Positions 1 to 9,279 are shown, numbered from the stretch's first letter. The stretch is DNA of 64,000 bases from Flagellimonas amphidinii (GCF_013090115.1 NZ_JABFNN010000021.1:222036-286035); one strand, 5' to 3'. A program made the numbers and translations. Notes: a model not told the origin generated them from the letters alone.

Positions 1-855
1 ATAATTTTTATAAGCACTGTTGGGAAACTGCGTAGAAGCCAGCTCAAACTTAATTGCGGTTCGATAATTATCTATGTTATTGGTAAAAGCTTCCTCCTGT
101 AAAGATGGAAGATTTGTTGCATTTACTTCATATACATTTTCAAAAAACTCTATAGAACCATTTCTACGAGATGTTCTTCCCAGTTGACCACTTTGATCTT
201 CTGTTCTATATGACACGCTTATATTTCTATTCTCCTTATACTCATTAATCTGAATTGGGTAAAAACCTCTACTATATTTTTTAAAAACAAAATACTGAGG
301 AATGTCCAAGCGAATATCAACATTGTTCACGGGAATTTTATACTGGAACCAAAAATCGTCCATGTGCCAATAAAGTGGAGACGTAATCTTATACTCAATA
401 TCAAGCACGCTTCCTTCTTTAGCTCCTGGCATAGCAATAGATGCCTTGTTTCTATATTTATTGACGCTTTCTATAAAAATTCCATCCTTTTTCAGTTTTT
501 CCTCTGTAATTTTTTCATTTTCCAAATTAAATGTAATGCCCTTAACCCCAGATATTTTTTCTTCCTCACCATTTGATATATACAAAGGAACCTGTATGGT
601 GGCCCAGTTGAGCCCTTCCTTGTTATAGATTTTAACCCTATAATGAACCTCTTTGGTCATGAACCAACCCTTATCATAGTTAAAATCATAAAACACTCTT
701 TCCTTTTTGTATAGTATAGCTGCATCAGCATCGTTTTCCAAAGGATGTTGGGTTTGGGCAATCTCCTCTTTAGAAACCTTGCCAAATTTTACTTGATTTG
801 AATAGCACCACATTTGCATGCTAATGAACAGAAAAAGTAATACACTGATTTTCAT
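1..855 (-). CDS. DUF3857 transglutaminase-like protein, N-terminal part
   Basis: An open frame of 285 codons starts with ATG at 855 and runs off the left edge without a stop, so the C-terminus is outside the window. It begins with a signal-peptide-like stretch (MKISVLLFLFISMQMWCYS), so the product is probably periplasmic. The body matches the DUF3857 N-terminal domain that usually precedes a transglutaminase-like core: an early block around VKFGKVSKEEI, then beta-rich sequence. The transglutaminase core itself would lie beyond the edge. The ATG is only 2 bases after the stop of the upstream gene, so the two are co-transcribed and probably an old tandem duplication. The family is common in Bacteroidota; substrate and role are unknown. 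Confidence 0.8.
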   Translation of the reverse strand, partial: MKISVLLFLFISMQMWCYSNQVKFGKVSKEEIAQTQHPLENDADAAILYKKERVFYDFNYDKGWFMTKEVHYRVKIYNKEGLNWATIQVPLYISNGEEEKISGVKGITFNLENEKITEEKLKKDGIFIESVNKYRNKASIAMPGAKEGSVLDIEYKITSPLYWHMDDFWFQYKIPVNNVDIRLDIPQYFVFKKYSRGFYPIQINEYKENRNISVSYRTEDQSGQLGRTSRRNGSIEFFENVYEVNATNLPSLQEEAFTNNIDNYRTAIKFELASTQFPNSAYKNY

Positions 856-857
856 AT

Positions 858-2753
858 TTATATTTTGGTTAGAATAATTCGTGAATTGTCATATTTTGCA
901 ACTTTTCTCTTAAAATCCCTATAGGAAACATAATCTTCTTTTGGGTATCTTCCTGATTTAACCAATAGACTTCTTTTGTAAACAAGAATGCCTGGCTCCA
1001 GTTGCTCCAATACAACATCATAACTGCCAAACTTTGTTTCTATATGAATTGGTTGAATCAACGCTTCCGGTTGGTAGTCTTGTGGTAGATGAATTATAAA
1101 TTCATCCTCATCTAAATATCCTCTTGATATTTCCAAATCTCTCTGTCTATTCCTACTTCTATCTGGAACTGCAAGATTTCTATTGGCAATGTTTGGAGAA
1201 AACAACAACTTTTCGTCTGTTATTGACAAATAATTTTCTACAGAAACTTCAATTTCTTCAATAAACTCTATTTTTCTTTTGTCGTTTTTGAACTGAATCT
1301 CTCCTATAGACAAATTATTGACATAATCCCAGTAGTTCTTGTAAAATTCCTCTTGCTCCAATGTAGACTTGGAAGGCATTCTGAATTTTTGATTGTATTG
1401 GGTGCCTTTGGATAAAATGACAATCTTACCCTTGGCACTTCCATCAACATCTACAAAAAAATCTGCTTTAGTCTGTTGGTAATTTTCTTGATCTGAATAC
1501 TTTTTGGTTCTCACTAACTCTCCTCCATCCGGTGTGATTTTTAACACATTGCGATTATCTGTAAATGTTCCTAAATGGTTTACGGGGGTTATCTGACTGG
1601 TACATTCTAACCATATATCCCCACTTTCCATCGGAATATTCAAAAAAGCATGGTTCCCCTGCATGGATGTAAAATCTGCATCCATATCTCTTCTTTGTCG
1701 TCCAGCATAAAGAACAGTATAATAAGAAGGTATTCCCACAGATTTTAACAAAGCCATAGTATAGTTTGTCAATCCTTTGCAATCACCATATTTAACCCGA
1801 TCCACTTCATCGGCACTTATCGGCATCCACCCTCCAATCCCCAATTGCACGCTTATATAGCGCGTGTTATCCTGTACATATTCATAAACCTTCCTTATCT
1901 TTTCAAGAGGGTCAGAGACATCCTTTACCAAAGCACCTACCTCTTCTACCGTTGCAGGATTTAGTCGATCCCTACCAACTATTAGTTTGTCATATATCCA
2001 TCTTCCAAATTCTTCCCAATTTTTTGCAGCACCATCTATGCCCTCTAAATGAAATTTATCCAAAGCTATTTTAACATTGGGTGCAAATTCAGATAAGCTT
2101 GGCGATAGAGGTTCATTTTTGAAGGCCAAAAGATGAGTCCCTATGTATTGGACCTTTGTAGAAGATAATTGCATTTCAATAGGAAAAGACTCAAAATTAG
2201 ACTCTTTGTGCCTGAACGGAATTCCACATTTAACAGTAAATGAATATTCACTTTTTTCAACACTTACCCTATAACCATCAAAAAAATTCCAAGGTGGTGA
2301 AAAAGCTGTGTTTGGCGTACTGTATTCTTTAACAAACTCTACTGTATAAGGATACTCGGTTGGTGTGTATCTCATGTACATTACACGGGAATCTGAATAT
2401 AAAGTTCCACCGCTGACAGCACTTTGGTCGAAAAATCCCTTCTTTTTAATTTTTTTTATTTCCTTTCCTTGTTTATCAAAAATCTTAGCCTCTAGGGTGT
2501 TTATTTTATTTTTCTTATCATAGAATGCATATGCATGGACATATTTATCCCCCTTTTCATTCATAACTGTAACCACTCTTTTTGAAGATACAACCATAAG
2601 GTTTTGAGCAGAAACCAATACATTCATCTGGTCTAATCTTACTACAGCATCTGCATTTTTAAGAAGTTCTTCAGGGATTGTATTGTAACTGTAATTCTGA
2701 GAAAAAGCAAAATGTAAGCTCAGAAAAAAAAAGAGCACTGTAAAAAATCGCAT
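858..2753 (-). CDS. Secreted DUF3857 / transglutaminase-like protein
   Basis: 631 residues with an N-terminal signal peptide (about 1-18, ending FAFS). An N-terminal DUF3857 beta domain (about 40-230) is followed by a transglutaminase-like cysteine-protease fold. There YGDCKGLTNYTMALLKS carries the putative catalytic Cys, and GNHAFLNIPM carries the His, with an Asp in the following segment. The C-terminal part is a beta-rich DUF3858-like region. Family members are periplasmic or outer-membrane associated proteins of unknown substrate. The start ATG at 2753 directly precedes the signal peptide. The following paralogue starts 2 bases after this stop. Confidence 0.85.
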   Translation of the reverse strand: MRFFTVLFFFLSLHFAFSQNYSYNTIPEELLKNADAVVRLDQMNVLVSAQNLMVVSSKRVVTVMNEKGDKYVHAYAFYDKKNKINTLEAKIFDKQGKEIKKIKKKGFFDQSAVSGGTLYSDSRVMYMRYTPTEYPYTVEFVKEYSTPNTAFSPPWNFFDGYRVSVEKSEYSFTVKCGIPFRHKESNFESFPIEMQLSSTKVQYIGTHLLAFKNEPLSPSLSEFAPNVKIALDKFHLEGIDGAAKNWEEFGRWIYDKLIVGRDRLNPATVEEVGALVKDVSDPLEKIRKVYEYVQDNTRYISVQLGIGGWMPISADEVDRVKYGDCKGLTNYTMALLKSVGIPSYYTVLYAGRQRRDMDADFTSMQGNHAFLNIPMESGDIWLECTSQITPVNHLGTFTDNRNVLKITPDGGELVRTKKYSDQENYQQTKADFFVDVDGSAKGKIVILSKGTQYNQKFRMPSKSTLEQEEFYKNYWDYVNNLSIGEIQFKNDKRKIEFIEEIEVSVENYLSITDEKLLFSPNIANRNLAVPDRSRNRQRDLEISRGYLDEDEFIIHLPQDYQPEALIQPIHIETKFGSYDVVLEQLEPGILVYKRSLLVKSGRYPKEDYVSYRDFKRKVAKYDNSRIILTKI

Positions 2754-2833
2754 TAAAGGAAGTTGGTTTGTTAGGTTACGCTAAAAATGATCAAATTCTT
2801 ACAAACGAAGAAAACAAATTCGACAAAAAGCGC

Positions 2834-3286
2834 TTATTCCCTTTTTTTGGTATCAATTAGAATGGTCACTGGACCGTCATTCAATAAATCAACCTTCATA
2901 TCTGCTCCAAAGATTCCTGTACCCACTTTCTTTCCAAGACTATCTTCAAGGGTTTGTACAAATTCTTCATAAATGGGAATAGCAATTTCTGGTTTTGAAG
3001 CTTTAATATAAGAAGGTCGATTCCCTTTTTTGGTGAGCGCATGTAAAGTAAACTGACTTACCACAATGATATCCCCCTTCACATCCAATACGGAACGGTT
3101 CATAACTCCAGTTTCATCATTAAATATGCGAAGATTGACAACTTTTTTAGAAAGCCATTCCATATCTTCCTTACCATCGGCATCTTCAATTCCCAACAAA
3201 ATCAACAGTCCTTGATCAATAGCTGATACTATCTTGCCTTCTACTGCTACACTTGCCCTAGATACTCTTTGAATAACTGCTTTCAT
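2834..3286 (-). CDS. dtd: D-aminoacyl-tRNA deacylase
   Basis: 150 residues, full length for Dtd. The protein starts MKAVIQRVSRASVAV and shows both signature motifs of the family, SQFTLHA and NDGPVTILIDT, which form the cross-subunit active site. The enzyme hydrolyses D-amino acids (and Gly from tRNA-Ala) from mischarged tRNA in the cytoplasm, as a homodimer. The ATG overlaps the rsgA stop by one base (TAATG), so translational coupling with rsgA is likely. Confidence 0.95.
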   Translation of the reverse strand: MKAVIQRVSRASVAVEGKIVSAIDQGLLILLGIEDADGKEDMEWLSKKVVNLRIFNDETGVMNRSVLDVKGDIIVVSQFTLHALTKKGNRPSYIKASKPEIAIPIYEEFVQTLEDSLGKKVGTGIFGADMKVDLLNDGPVTILIDTKKRE

Positions 3287-4224
3287 TATCTTTCCCGATA
3301 AGTATTTTCTTCATCGCCGGTCACCATTTGCACATAACTACGATACCTGCTCCAAGCTATCTTATTTTCCTCCAAAGCTTCTTTTACGGCACATTTGGGT
3401 TCATCCAAATGCAAACAGTTGTTGAACTTACATTCTGATTTTAATTCAAAAAACTCTGGAAAATAGTCTCCTATCTCATCTTTTTCCATATCCACTATAC
3501 CAAAGCCTTTTATACCGGGCGTGTCTATGATCTGTGCCCCAAAAGAAAGGTCGTACATTTCGGCAAATGTAGTGGTATGTTGTCCCTGTAGGTGCTGTTC
3601 AGAAATTTTTGCTGTTTTTAGAGCCATACCTGGTTCCAATGCATTCACCAAGGTAGATTTTCCAACACCGGAATGCCCAGAAAACATGCTGGTCTTTCCT
3701 ACCATTATTTCTTTCACCAAATCCACATTTTTTCCTTCTTTGGCAGCAATTTCAATACAATGGTAGCCTATTTCTTTATAAAGATGCACCAAATAGTCGA
3801 CCTCCACCATTTCATCCTCATCATAGATATCCATTTTATTGAACAAAAGCACCACGGGAATATCATAGGCTTCAGCGGTGACCAAAAATCGATCAATAAA
3901 ACTTGTGAAAGTTGTTGGATTGTTTAGGGTGATCAATAAAAATACCTGATCCAAATTAGCAGCAATGATGTGGGTCTGCTTGGAAAGTTTCACCGACTTT
4001 CTAATAATATAGTTCTTTCTTTCCTCTATTTCCTTGATTACCCCAACAGACTCATCTCCATTCTGTTCCAAATCAAATACAACCCTATCTCCAACAGCAA
4101 CGGGATTAGTGCTTTTAATTCCCTTTATACGAAATTTACCTTTTATGCGACATTCATAAAAGTCTCCTTCATCCGATTTAACGGTATACCAACTCCCCGT
4201 GGATTTATAAACAGTCCCTAGCAC
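3286..4224 (-). CDS. rsgA: Small ribosomal subunit biogenesis GTPase RsgA
   Basis: 312 residues: an N-terminal OB fold (about 1-75), a circularly permuted GTPase domain (NKMD, then the P-loop GHSGVGKST and DTPG in the order typical of YjeQ/RsgA) and a C-terminal zinc knuckle (CKFNNCLHLDEPKC). The protein assists late 30S maturation and couples GTP hydrolysis to release from the subunit. The in-frame start at 4224 is GTG; an ATG at 4236-4234 is out of frame. The gene is coupled to dtd by a 1-base TAATG overlap. Confidence 0.95.
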   Translation of the reverse strand: MLGTVYKSTGSWYTVKSDEGDFYECRIKGKFRIKGIKSTNPVAVGDRVVFDLEQNGDESVGVIKEIEERKNYIIRKSVKLSKQTHIIAANLDQVFLLITLNNPTTFTSFIDRFLVTAEAYDIPVVLLFNKMDIYDEDEMVEVDYLVHLYKEIGYHCIEIAAKEGKNVDLVKEIMVGKTSMFSGHSGVGKSTLVNALEPGMALKTAKISEQHLQGQHTTTFAEMYDLSFGAQIIDTPGIKGFGIVDMEKDEIGDYFPEFFELKSECKFNNCLHLDEPKCAVKEALEENKIAWSRYRSYVQMVTGDEENTYRER

Positions 4225-4277
4225 TAATTGTTCATATTTTCACTGCAAAGAAACAATAATCCTGCTTTTTGAGCGTC

Positions 4278-4285
4278 TATCTTTG
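4278..4285 (+). promoter_or_regulatory. Bacteroidota -7 promoter element
   Basis: TATCTTTG matches the Bacteroidota -7 consensus TAnnTTTG, 34 bases before the ATG at 4320. I see no well-spaced TTG at -33, so this rests on the -7 box alone. Confidence 0.5.
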
Positions 4286-4319
4286 TTATAGTATTAATTA
4301 TTCAATTACATCAACAATT

Positions 4320-4760
4320 ATGAAAAAAATTATTTTCATTGCGGTATTAGCATTAACCGCAACACTTACCACCAATGCCCAAGAGTTTAAAGTTGTAACC
4401 AGTGTGGAGTCCATTGTTCCTAATGGTTTGGGTAGATCTCGAATTATAAATGCTTTGGAAGACAAAGATTATAGAGAGTACACAAGCGTACAAACAGAGG
4501 AGGACAACACAAGAAACAAATCCAAAAGAGCTGACATCCGTGTAAAGAATTTTGAAGAAACCAAATTATTGAACTTCTTCAACTTGGGAGGAATCCGTTT
4601 TCAGAATATTGCTGCCAATGATGCATTAATCACATCCATGCTTAACGACATGTCTTCCCAAGGTTGGGAATTGGTCTTCGTAAGCAGTGCTGTAGAAAGT
4701 GAAGGTGGAAAAGGTGATGGACAAGGAATTTTTATTACCCGATACATATTCAAAAAATAA
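4320..4760 (+). CDS. Small secreted protein, DUF4177-like (tandem paralogue 1)
   Basis: 146 residues starting MKKIIFIAVLALTATLTTNA, a clear signal peptide with cleavage near NAQ. That is why I start at 4320 and not at an upstream in-frame ATG. The mature part is about 127 residues; its end (SSQGWELVFVSSAV, then ITRYIFKK) resembles the DUF4177 pattern. The function is unknown and the location probably periplasmic. The next gene encodes an almost identical mature protein: I count 3 differences in 127 residues. Each copy has its own hairpin terminator. Confidence 0.85.
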   Translation: MKKIIFIAVLALTATLTTNAQEFKVVTSVESIVPNGLGRSRIINALEDKDYREYTSVQTEEDNTRNKSKRADIRVKNFEETKLLNFFNLGGIRFQNIAANDALITSMLNDMSSQGWELVFVSSAVESEGGKGDGQGIFITRYIFKK

Positions 4761-4782
4761 AATCTAACGATTTTATAATAAT

Positions 4783-4818
4783 AAAGGGGGCTTTGAGTTA
4801 TCAAAGTCCTTTTTTTTA
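4783..4818 (+). terminator. Rho-independent terminator
   Basis: AAAGG and CTTTGA on the left pair with TCAAAG and CCTTT on the right around a GTTA loop, with a small bulge, followed by eight T. It separates the two tandem paralogues into different transcripts. Confidence 0.65.
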
Positions 4819-4876
4819 TTTCTATGCAACCCTTTCTTGGCTGAGATTGTCTTTGTGGTATAAAAGAAGAAATATC

Positions 4877-5308
4877 ATGAAGAAAATTTTAATAGTTGCA
4901 TTGTTTGCAAGTTTTGGCCTAAGCGCCCAAGAATACAAAGTGGTCACCAGTGTTGAGTCCATTGTTCCTAATGGTCTGGGTAGGTCAAGAATTGTAAATG
5001 CCCTAGAGGACAAAGACTACAGAGAGTATACAAGCGTTCAAACCGAAGAAGACAACACAAGGAATAAATCCAAAAGAGGTGATATCAGAGTGAAGAATTT
5101 CGAGGAAACCAAATTATTGAACTTCTTTAATTTGGGTGGTATCCGCTTTCAGAACATTGCTGCCAACGATGCTTTGATCACATCCATGCTCAATGACATG
5201 TCATCCCAAGGCTGGGAACTTGTTTTTGTGAGCAGTGCCGTTGAAAGTGAAGGTGGCAAGGGTGATGGTCAGGGAATTTTTATTACCCGCTATATTTTTA
5301 AAAAGTAG
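4877..5308 (+). CDS. Small secreted protein, DUF4177-like (tandem paralogue 2)
   Basis: 143 residues starting at ATG 4877 with the signal peptide MKKILIVALFASFGLSA. The mature protein differs from paralogue 1 at three positions only (F/Y, I/V and A/G). The codons differ at about fifty synonymous places, so the copies are not recent but are under very strong protein-level constraint. No enzymatic motif is recognised. A strong terminator follows. Confidence 0.85.
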   Translation: MKKILIVALFASFGLSAQEYKVVTSVESIVPNGLGRSRIVNALEDKDYREYTSVQTEEDNTRNKSKRGDIRVKNFEETKLLNFFNLGGIRFQNIAANDALITSMLNDMSSQGWELVFVSSAVESEGGKGDGQGIFITRYIFKK

Positions 5309-5330
5309 CAGGTAAAGTTGTGTCAGGTTG

Positions 5331-5362
5331 AAAAGCCCTTTGCTCGGTCAAAGGGCTTTTTC
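5331..5362 (+). terminator. Rho-independent terminator between convergent genes
   Basis: AAAAGCCCTTTG pairs perfectly with CAAAGGGCTTTT (12 bp) around a 6-base loop, followed by more T. The hairpin is symmetric enough to also serve the minus-strand GIN gene ending at 5375. Confidence 0.85.
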
Positions 5363-5374
5363 TTGTCAAATATA

Positions 5375-6049
5375 TTAGTCCACTATATGGACACGTCCCC
5401 CAATAAAGGTTCTTTTATTCATGTGTTTAGGCCTACCATAAACGGTTACATCTCCGCCAGCTCTTAGGTTAATATCCACCTGTTCGGATGCAAAAACATC
5501 AGCTTCTCCTCCTGCCGAAATCTTAACATCTGTAATGGCGGTTCTTAGGTCACGGCCAGCAAAAATTCCACCGGTATTAAGGGTAATGGACTGATTTTTT
5601 GCCAAACCAGAAGCTTCTATGATACCTCCTGTAACTGCTCGAAATTCCGCATAATCCACATCCATTCCTATATGGATTTTTGCTCCTTCTTGTGCGCGTA
5701 GCTCAATTTTGCTTTTCTGGACCATTTCATTACAGGTAACCTGCGCGCCCTCATTGGCATCTATTACGTTTAAATTGGTATAATAAACTTCAATTAAAGT
5801 ATTCTCCCCTTGAAATTTTTTATCCAGCTGCATCCGTAATTTCAATATGCCATTTCTATTGGTCCATTGAATATCATCAACATTCCAACCCTTGATCATA
5901 ATTCTATTTTCATCAGATTGAATGAGGTTTACTTCTATCAAATCAAAAACCTTGATTTTATCAAAATCTCCTACCTCCGTATCAATTATTCTTTGGGAAA
6001 AAATGAAAAGTGGAAGTAAAAGGATGCCTAGTGTGTATATTTTTTTCAT
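5375..6049 (-). CDS. GIN-domain (DUF2807) secreted protein
   Basis: 224 residues. I start at ATG 6049 because a signal peptide (MKKIYTLGILLLPLFIFSQ) follows immediately; an upstream in-frame start would add six residues. The body is a repetitive beta-helix-like head-GIN domain (DUF2807) with spaced Gly/Ala-Gly motifs such as GGIIEASG, GGIFAG and GGDVTVYG. The family is abundant in Bacteroidota and called a putative auto-transporter adhesin head. Its function is not established. Confidence 0.8.
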   Translation of the reverse strand: MKKIYTLGILLLPLFIFSQRIIDTEVGDFDKIKVFDLIEVNLIQSDENRIMIKGWNVDDIQWTNRNGILKLRMQLDKKFQGENTLIEVYYTNLNVIDANEGAQVTCNEMVQKSKIELRAQEGAKIHIGMDVDYAEFRAVTGGIIEASGLAKNQSITLNTGGIFAGRDLRTAITDVKISAGGEADVFASEQVDINLRAGGDVTVYGRPKHMNKRTFIGGRVHIVD

Positions 6050-6105
6050 AATTGTGTGCCTTTGCACATAAAGAGGATACTTCTACCAAAATGTTACAGT
6101 CGGGC

Positions 6106-6160
6106 ATAAAAAAACCATTCAAAAACCTGAAATTTAATTCCAGAATCCAAGAATGGTTTC
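6106..6160 (-). terminator. Possible terminator after the aromatic operon
   Basis: Read on the minus strand, AAGAAACCATTC is followed about 30 bases later by GAATGGTT and seven T. The 8-bp stem is perfect but the loop is long, so strength is uncertain. It lies just past the end of the gene ending at 6181. Confidence 0.45.
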
Positions 6161-6180
6161 TTTTTGTATTAGAAAATAGC

Positions 6181-7263
6181 TTAAGCCTTGATTATCTTCT
6201 CTTGGTGGTTTATAGATTCTTGGTGAATGGCTTTAAACATTCTCAAGACAAATTCCTCACTCAATCCTTTGGATTCTCCTTCCAGAATCATTCGTCCCAA
6301 AATCTCATTCCAACGATTGCTTTGCAATACAGCCACATTACGTTGTTTTTTAAGTTGGCCAATAGCATCGGACACTTGCATTCTGTTGCCCAATAAATCA
6401 ATAAGTTCATTATCCAACTCATCTATTTGAGTACGAAGACCACTTATTTTCTTGTTGTATTCACTAGCCTCATCAGTTTCCTTTCTAATCTTCAAATCTT
6501 TCATCATTTGTACCAAACTCGCTGGGGTTACTTGTTGTGCAGCATCACTCCATGCGTTATCTGGATCGTGATGGGTTTCAATCATTAAACCATCATAGTT
6601 CAAATCCAAAGCTGTTTGCGAAATATCAAAAACCAAATCTCTCTTACCTGAAATATGGGAAGGATCGCAAATCAATGGCATATCTGGAAATCTGTTCTGA
6701 AATTCAATCGCCAACTGCCATTCTGGAATGTTACGGTATTTTGTTTTCTTATAGGTTGAAAACCCCCTGTGGATTGCTCCAAGTTTTGTGATTCCAGCTT
6801 TGTAAAGCCTTTCTATTCCACCCAACCATAGTGAAAGGTCTGGGTTGACTGGGTTCTTCACCAAAACAATTTTGTCCGTTCCTTCCAATGCATCTGCAAT
6901 TTCTTGCATAATGAACGGGCTTACGGTTGATCTAGCTCCAATCCATAGAAGATCCACATCATGCTCCAAAGCTAGTTTTACGTGATTGGCATTGGCTACT
7001 TCGGTGGTTGTCTTAAGACCTGTCTCCTCTTTCACCTTTTGCAACCACTTAAGTCCCAAAGCACCTACACCTTCAAAATTACCTGGTCGTGTTCTGGGTT
7101 TCCATATACCTGCACGGTAGTAATTTACATCGGTATCCTTTAAATCGTGGGCAATTTTAAGTACCTGTTCTTCGGTTTCGGCACTGCAAGGGCCTGCAAT
7201 TACCAATGGATGCGCTAGGTTCATGTCATCCAACCATTTCCTCATTTCCTTATTGTTTTCCAT
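6181..7263 (-). CDS. Bifunctional DAHP synthase / chorismate mutase
   Basis: 360 residues. Residues about 1-260 are a type I-beta 3-deoxy-D-arabino-heptulosonate-7-phosphate synthase (IAGPCSAE, AGIWKPRTRPGNFEG, the HRGFSTY region and DPSHISGKRD). Residues about 270-355 are an AroQ-type chorismate mutase helix bundle (LRTQIDELDNELIDLLGNRM). It catalyses the first shikimate-pathway step and the conversion of chorismate to prephenate. In Bacteroidota the fused mutase commonly provides both catalysis and feedback sensing; the latter is inference here. It is the last gene of the Phe/Tyr operon. Confidence 0.93.
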   Translation of the reverse strand: MENNKEMRKWLDDMNLAHPLVIAGPCSAETEEQVLKIAHDLKDTDVNYYRAGIWKPRTRPGNFEGVGALGLKWLQKVKEETGLKTTTEVANANHVKLALEHDVDLLWIGARSTVSPFIMQEIADALEGTDKIVLVKNPVNPDLSLWLGGIERLYKAGITKLGAIHRGFSTYKKTKYRNIPEWQLAIEFQNRFPDMPLICDPSHISGKRDLVFDISQTALDLNYDGLMIETHHDPDNAWSDAAQQVTPASLVQMMKDLKIRKETDEASEYNKKISGLRTQIDELDNELIDLLGNRMQVSDAIGQLKKQRNVAVLQSNRWNEILGRMILEGESKGLSEEFVLRMFKAIHQESINHQEKIIKA

Positions 7264-7272
7264 AGTTCTCTT

Positions 7273-8133
7273 CTACTTTTTTGTAAGTGGTATTCCTTTT
7301 AATATTTGTTTTATTCTATTGGTATTGTTCATTTCTTTATACACATTCTCAAAATCCTTTTCTACTAGTAATTTTTTAAATGTTTCGAGGTTTTGGATAT
7401 ACTCCTCTAAAGTCTCCACAACATTGTCCCTATTTTGCTCAAAAATGGGAGTCCACATCTCAGGAGAGCTTTTTGCCAAACGAACCGTACTTTCAAAACC
7501 ACTGCCCGCAAGGTCAAAAATATCACGTTCATTTTTTTCTTTTTCAATTACCGTTTTTCCCAACATAAATGAACTGATATGTGATAAATGGGATACGTAG
7601 GCTATATGTTTGTCATGCGCATCAGGATTCATATAACGCATGTTCATTTTCATTTTTTGAAATATTTCCAAAGCTCTTTGCTGAAGTTTGAATGCGGTTT
7701 TTTCCACTTCACAGATAATATTGGTCTTGCCTGCGTACAAACCCTCCAAAGCTGCTGATGGTCCTGAAAATTCGGTTCCCGCAATGGGATGACAAGCCAT
7801 AAAGTTTCTGCGCTTGGGATGATCACTGACCGATTTACAAATCAAACTTTTTGTAGAACCAGCATCCATTACAACAGTTTCATCCGCAACAGCATCAAGA
7901 ATTTTAGGCAATTCCATCAAAAGCGCATTCACGGGAATACTCACAAACACTACATCTGCCTTGGCCAAAGATTCATAGCTTCCCTTTTCGTCAATAATAT
8001 GTAGTTCCAAGGCCTCATCCAAGTGAGCTTCATTTTTATCAACCCCAACAATATGGGTGTCTGGATATAATTGTTTTACATCCTTGGCAAAAGAACCTCC
8101 TATCAATCCAATTCCAACAACAACTACATTCAT
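7273..8133 (-). CDS. tyrA: Prephenate dehydrogenase
   Basis: 286 residues. An N-terminal Rossmann motif GIGLIGGSFA binds NAD(P). The downstream HPIAGTEFSG is the TyrA active-site motif, and HISSFMLG follows. It converts prephenate to 4-hydroxyphenylpyruvate, the Tyr branch. It sits between the aminotransferase (3-base gap) and the DAHP synthase (9-base gap). There is no fused mutase or ACT domain. Confidence 0.93.
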   Translation of the reverse strand: MNVVVVGIGLIGGSFAKDVKQLYPDTHIVGVDKNEAHLDEALELHIIDEKGSYESLAKADVVFVSIPVNALLMELPKILDAVADETVVMDAGSTKSLICKSVSDHPKRRNFMACHPIAGTEFSGPSAALEGLYAGKTNIICEVEKTAFKLQQRALEIFQKMKMNMRYMNPDAHDKHIAYVSHLSHISSFMLGKTVIEKEKNERDIFDLAGSGFESTVRLAKSSPEMWTPIFEQNRDNVVETLEEYIQNLETFKKLLVEKDFENVYKEMNNTNRIKQILKGIPLTKK

Positions 8134-8136
8134 TGC

Positions 8137-9279
8137 TTAAAATCTTTCAATGGCTTCTATTATTTTTTCTTCTTTCACACAAAGTGAAAATCTGATATAC
8201 CCTTCTCCATTGCTCCCAAAAATGGTCCCTGGTGCAATAAAGATATTTTTATCATAAAGTACTTCATCAATAAATTCTTCTGATGGAGCAGAATTTAATG
8301 GAAGTTTACTCCAGACAAACATTCCAACCGCATTTTTATCATAGCTACACCCCAGCTTTTCCACCAATTGAAACATAAGTTCTCTTCTTGTGTTGTAAAC
8401 CTCATCCAAAGCCTCAAACCATTCTGGTCCACTTTGTAAAGCAGCAACGGCACCTTTTTGAATACCATAAAACATTCCTGAGTCCATGTTACTCTTTACC
8501 TTGAGCACAGCATTGATATATTCCTTGTTTCCCAACAACATACCAACACGCCATCCGGCCATATTAAATGTTTTGCTAAGGCTATTGAGTTCCAGCGTAG
8601 ATTCTTTTGCTCCTTCTATAGATAGAATGCTGGTTGGATTATTGGAAAGCACAAAACTGTAAGGATTATCATTGACCAATAAAATGTTATTTTCTTTGGC
8701 AAACTTCACCAAGGATTTAAGTTGCTCTTCTGTTGCCGTAGCTCCTGTAGGCATATGGGGGTAGCTCACCCACATCAACTTGACCTTGGACAAATCCAGT
8801 TGGGAAAGGGCATCCAAATCTGGAAACCATCCATTTTCAGCTTTGAGGTCATAATATAGGGGCACCCCACCAACCAATCTGGTGACGGAAGTATAGGTTG
8901 GATAACCCGGATTGGGCAACAAAACTTTGTCTCCTTCATTTAAAAAGGCCATACTGATGTGCATGATGCCTTCTTTAGATCCCATAAGTGGTAAAATCTC
9001 GTTTAAGGGATCCACACTAACCCTAAATTTGTTCAGGTAGAATGCAGCAATAGCATCGCGCAACTGTGGAAGTCCTTGATAACTTTGATATTGATGTGCT
9101 CCAGAATCCATTATTGCATCCCGCAACGTTTTGAGAACTTTTGGGGATGGCGCAAGATCAGGACTTCCTATACCCATATTGATAATGGGACGACCTTCAT
9201 CAATAAGTCCCCTTACCTCTCTTAACTTTTTAGAGAAATAATATTCTTGAACGCTCTGTAATCTATCTGCCGTAATCAT
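8137..9279 (-). CDS. Class I/II PLP aminotransferase of the aromatic operon
   Basis: 380 residues, fold-type I. The PLP lysine lies in LNSLSKTFNMAGWRVG; NPGYPTY and the substrate Arg near the C-terminus (YIRFSLC) are present. Its place between pheA and tyrA implies that it transaminates phenylpyruvate, hydroxyphenylpyruvate or prephenate. The exact substrate cannot be read from sequence. Its ATG overlaps the pheA stop by 4 bases (ATGA), so translation is coupled. Confidence 0.88.
   Translation of the reverse strand: MITADRLQSVQEYYFSKKLREVRGLIDEGRPIINMGIGSPDLAPSPKVLKTLRDAIMDSGAHQYQSYQGLPQLRDAIAAFYLNKFRVSVDPLNEILPLMGSKEGIMHISMAFLNEGDKVLLPNPGYPTYTSVTRLVGGVPLYYDLKAENGWFPDLDALSQLDLSKVKLMWVSYPHMPTGATATEEQLKSLVKFAKENNILLVNDNPYSFVLSNNPTSILSIEGAKESTLELNSLSKTFNMAGWRVGMLLGNKEYINAVLKVKSNMDSGMFYGIQKGAVAALQSGPEWFEALDEVYNTRRELMFQLVEKLGCSYDKNAVGMFVWSKLPLNSAPSEEFIDEVLYDKNIFIAPGTIFGSNGEGYIRFSLCVKEEKIIEAIERF

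Noticed and set aside
4234..4236. ATG start for rsgA
   Set aside because: That ATG is out of frame with the RsgA reading frame; GTG at 4224 is the first suitable start.
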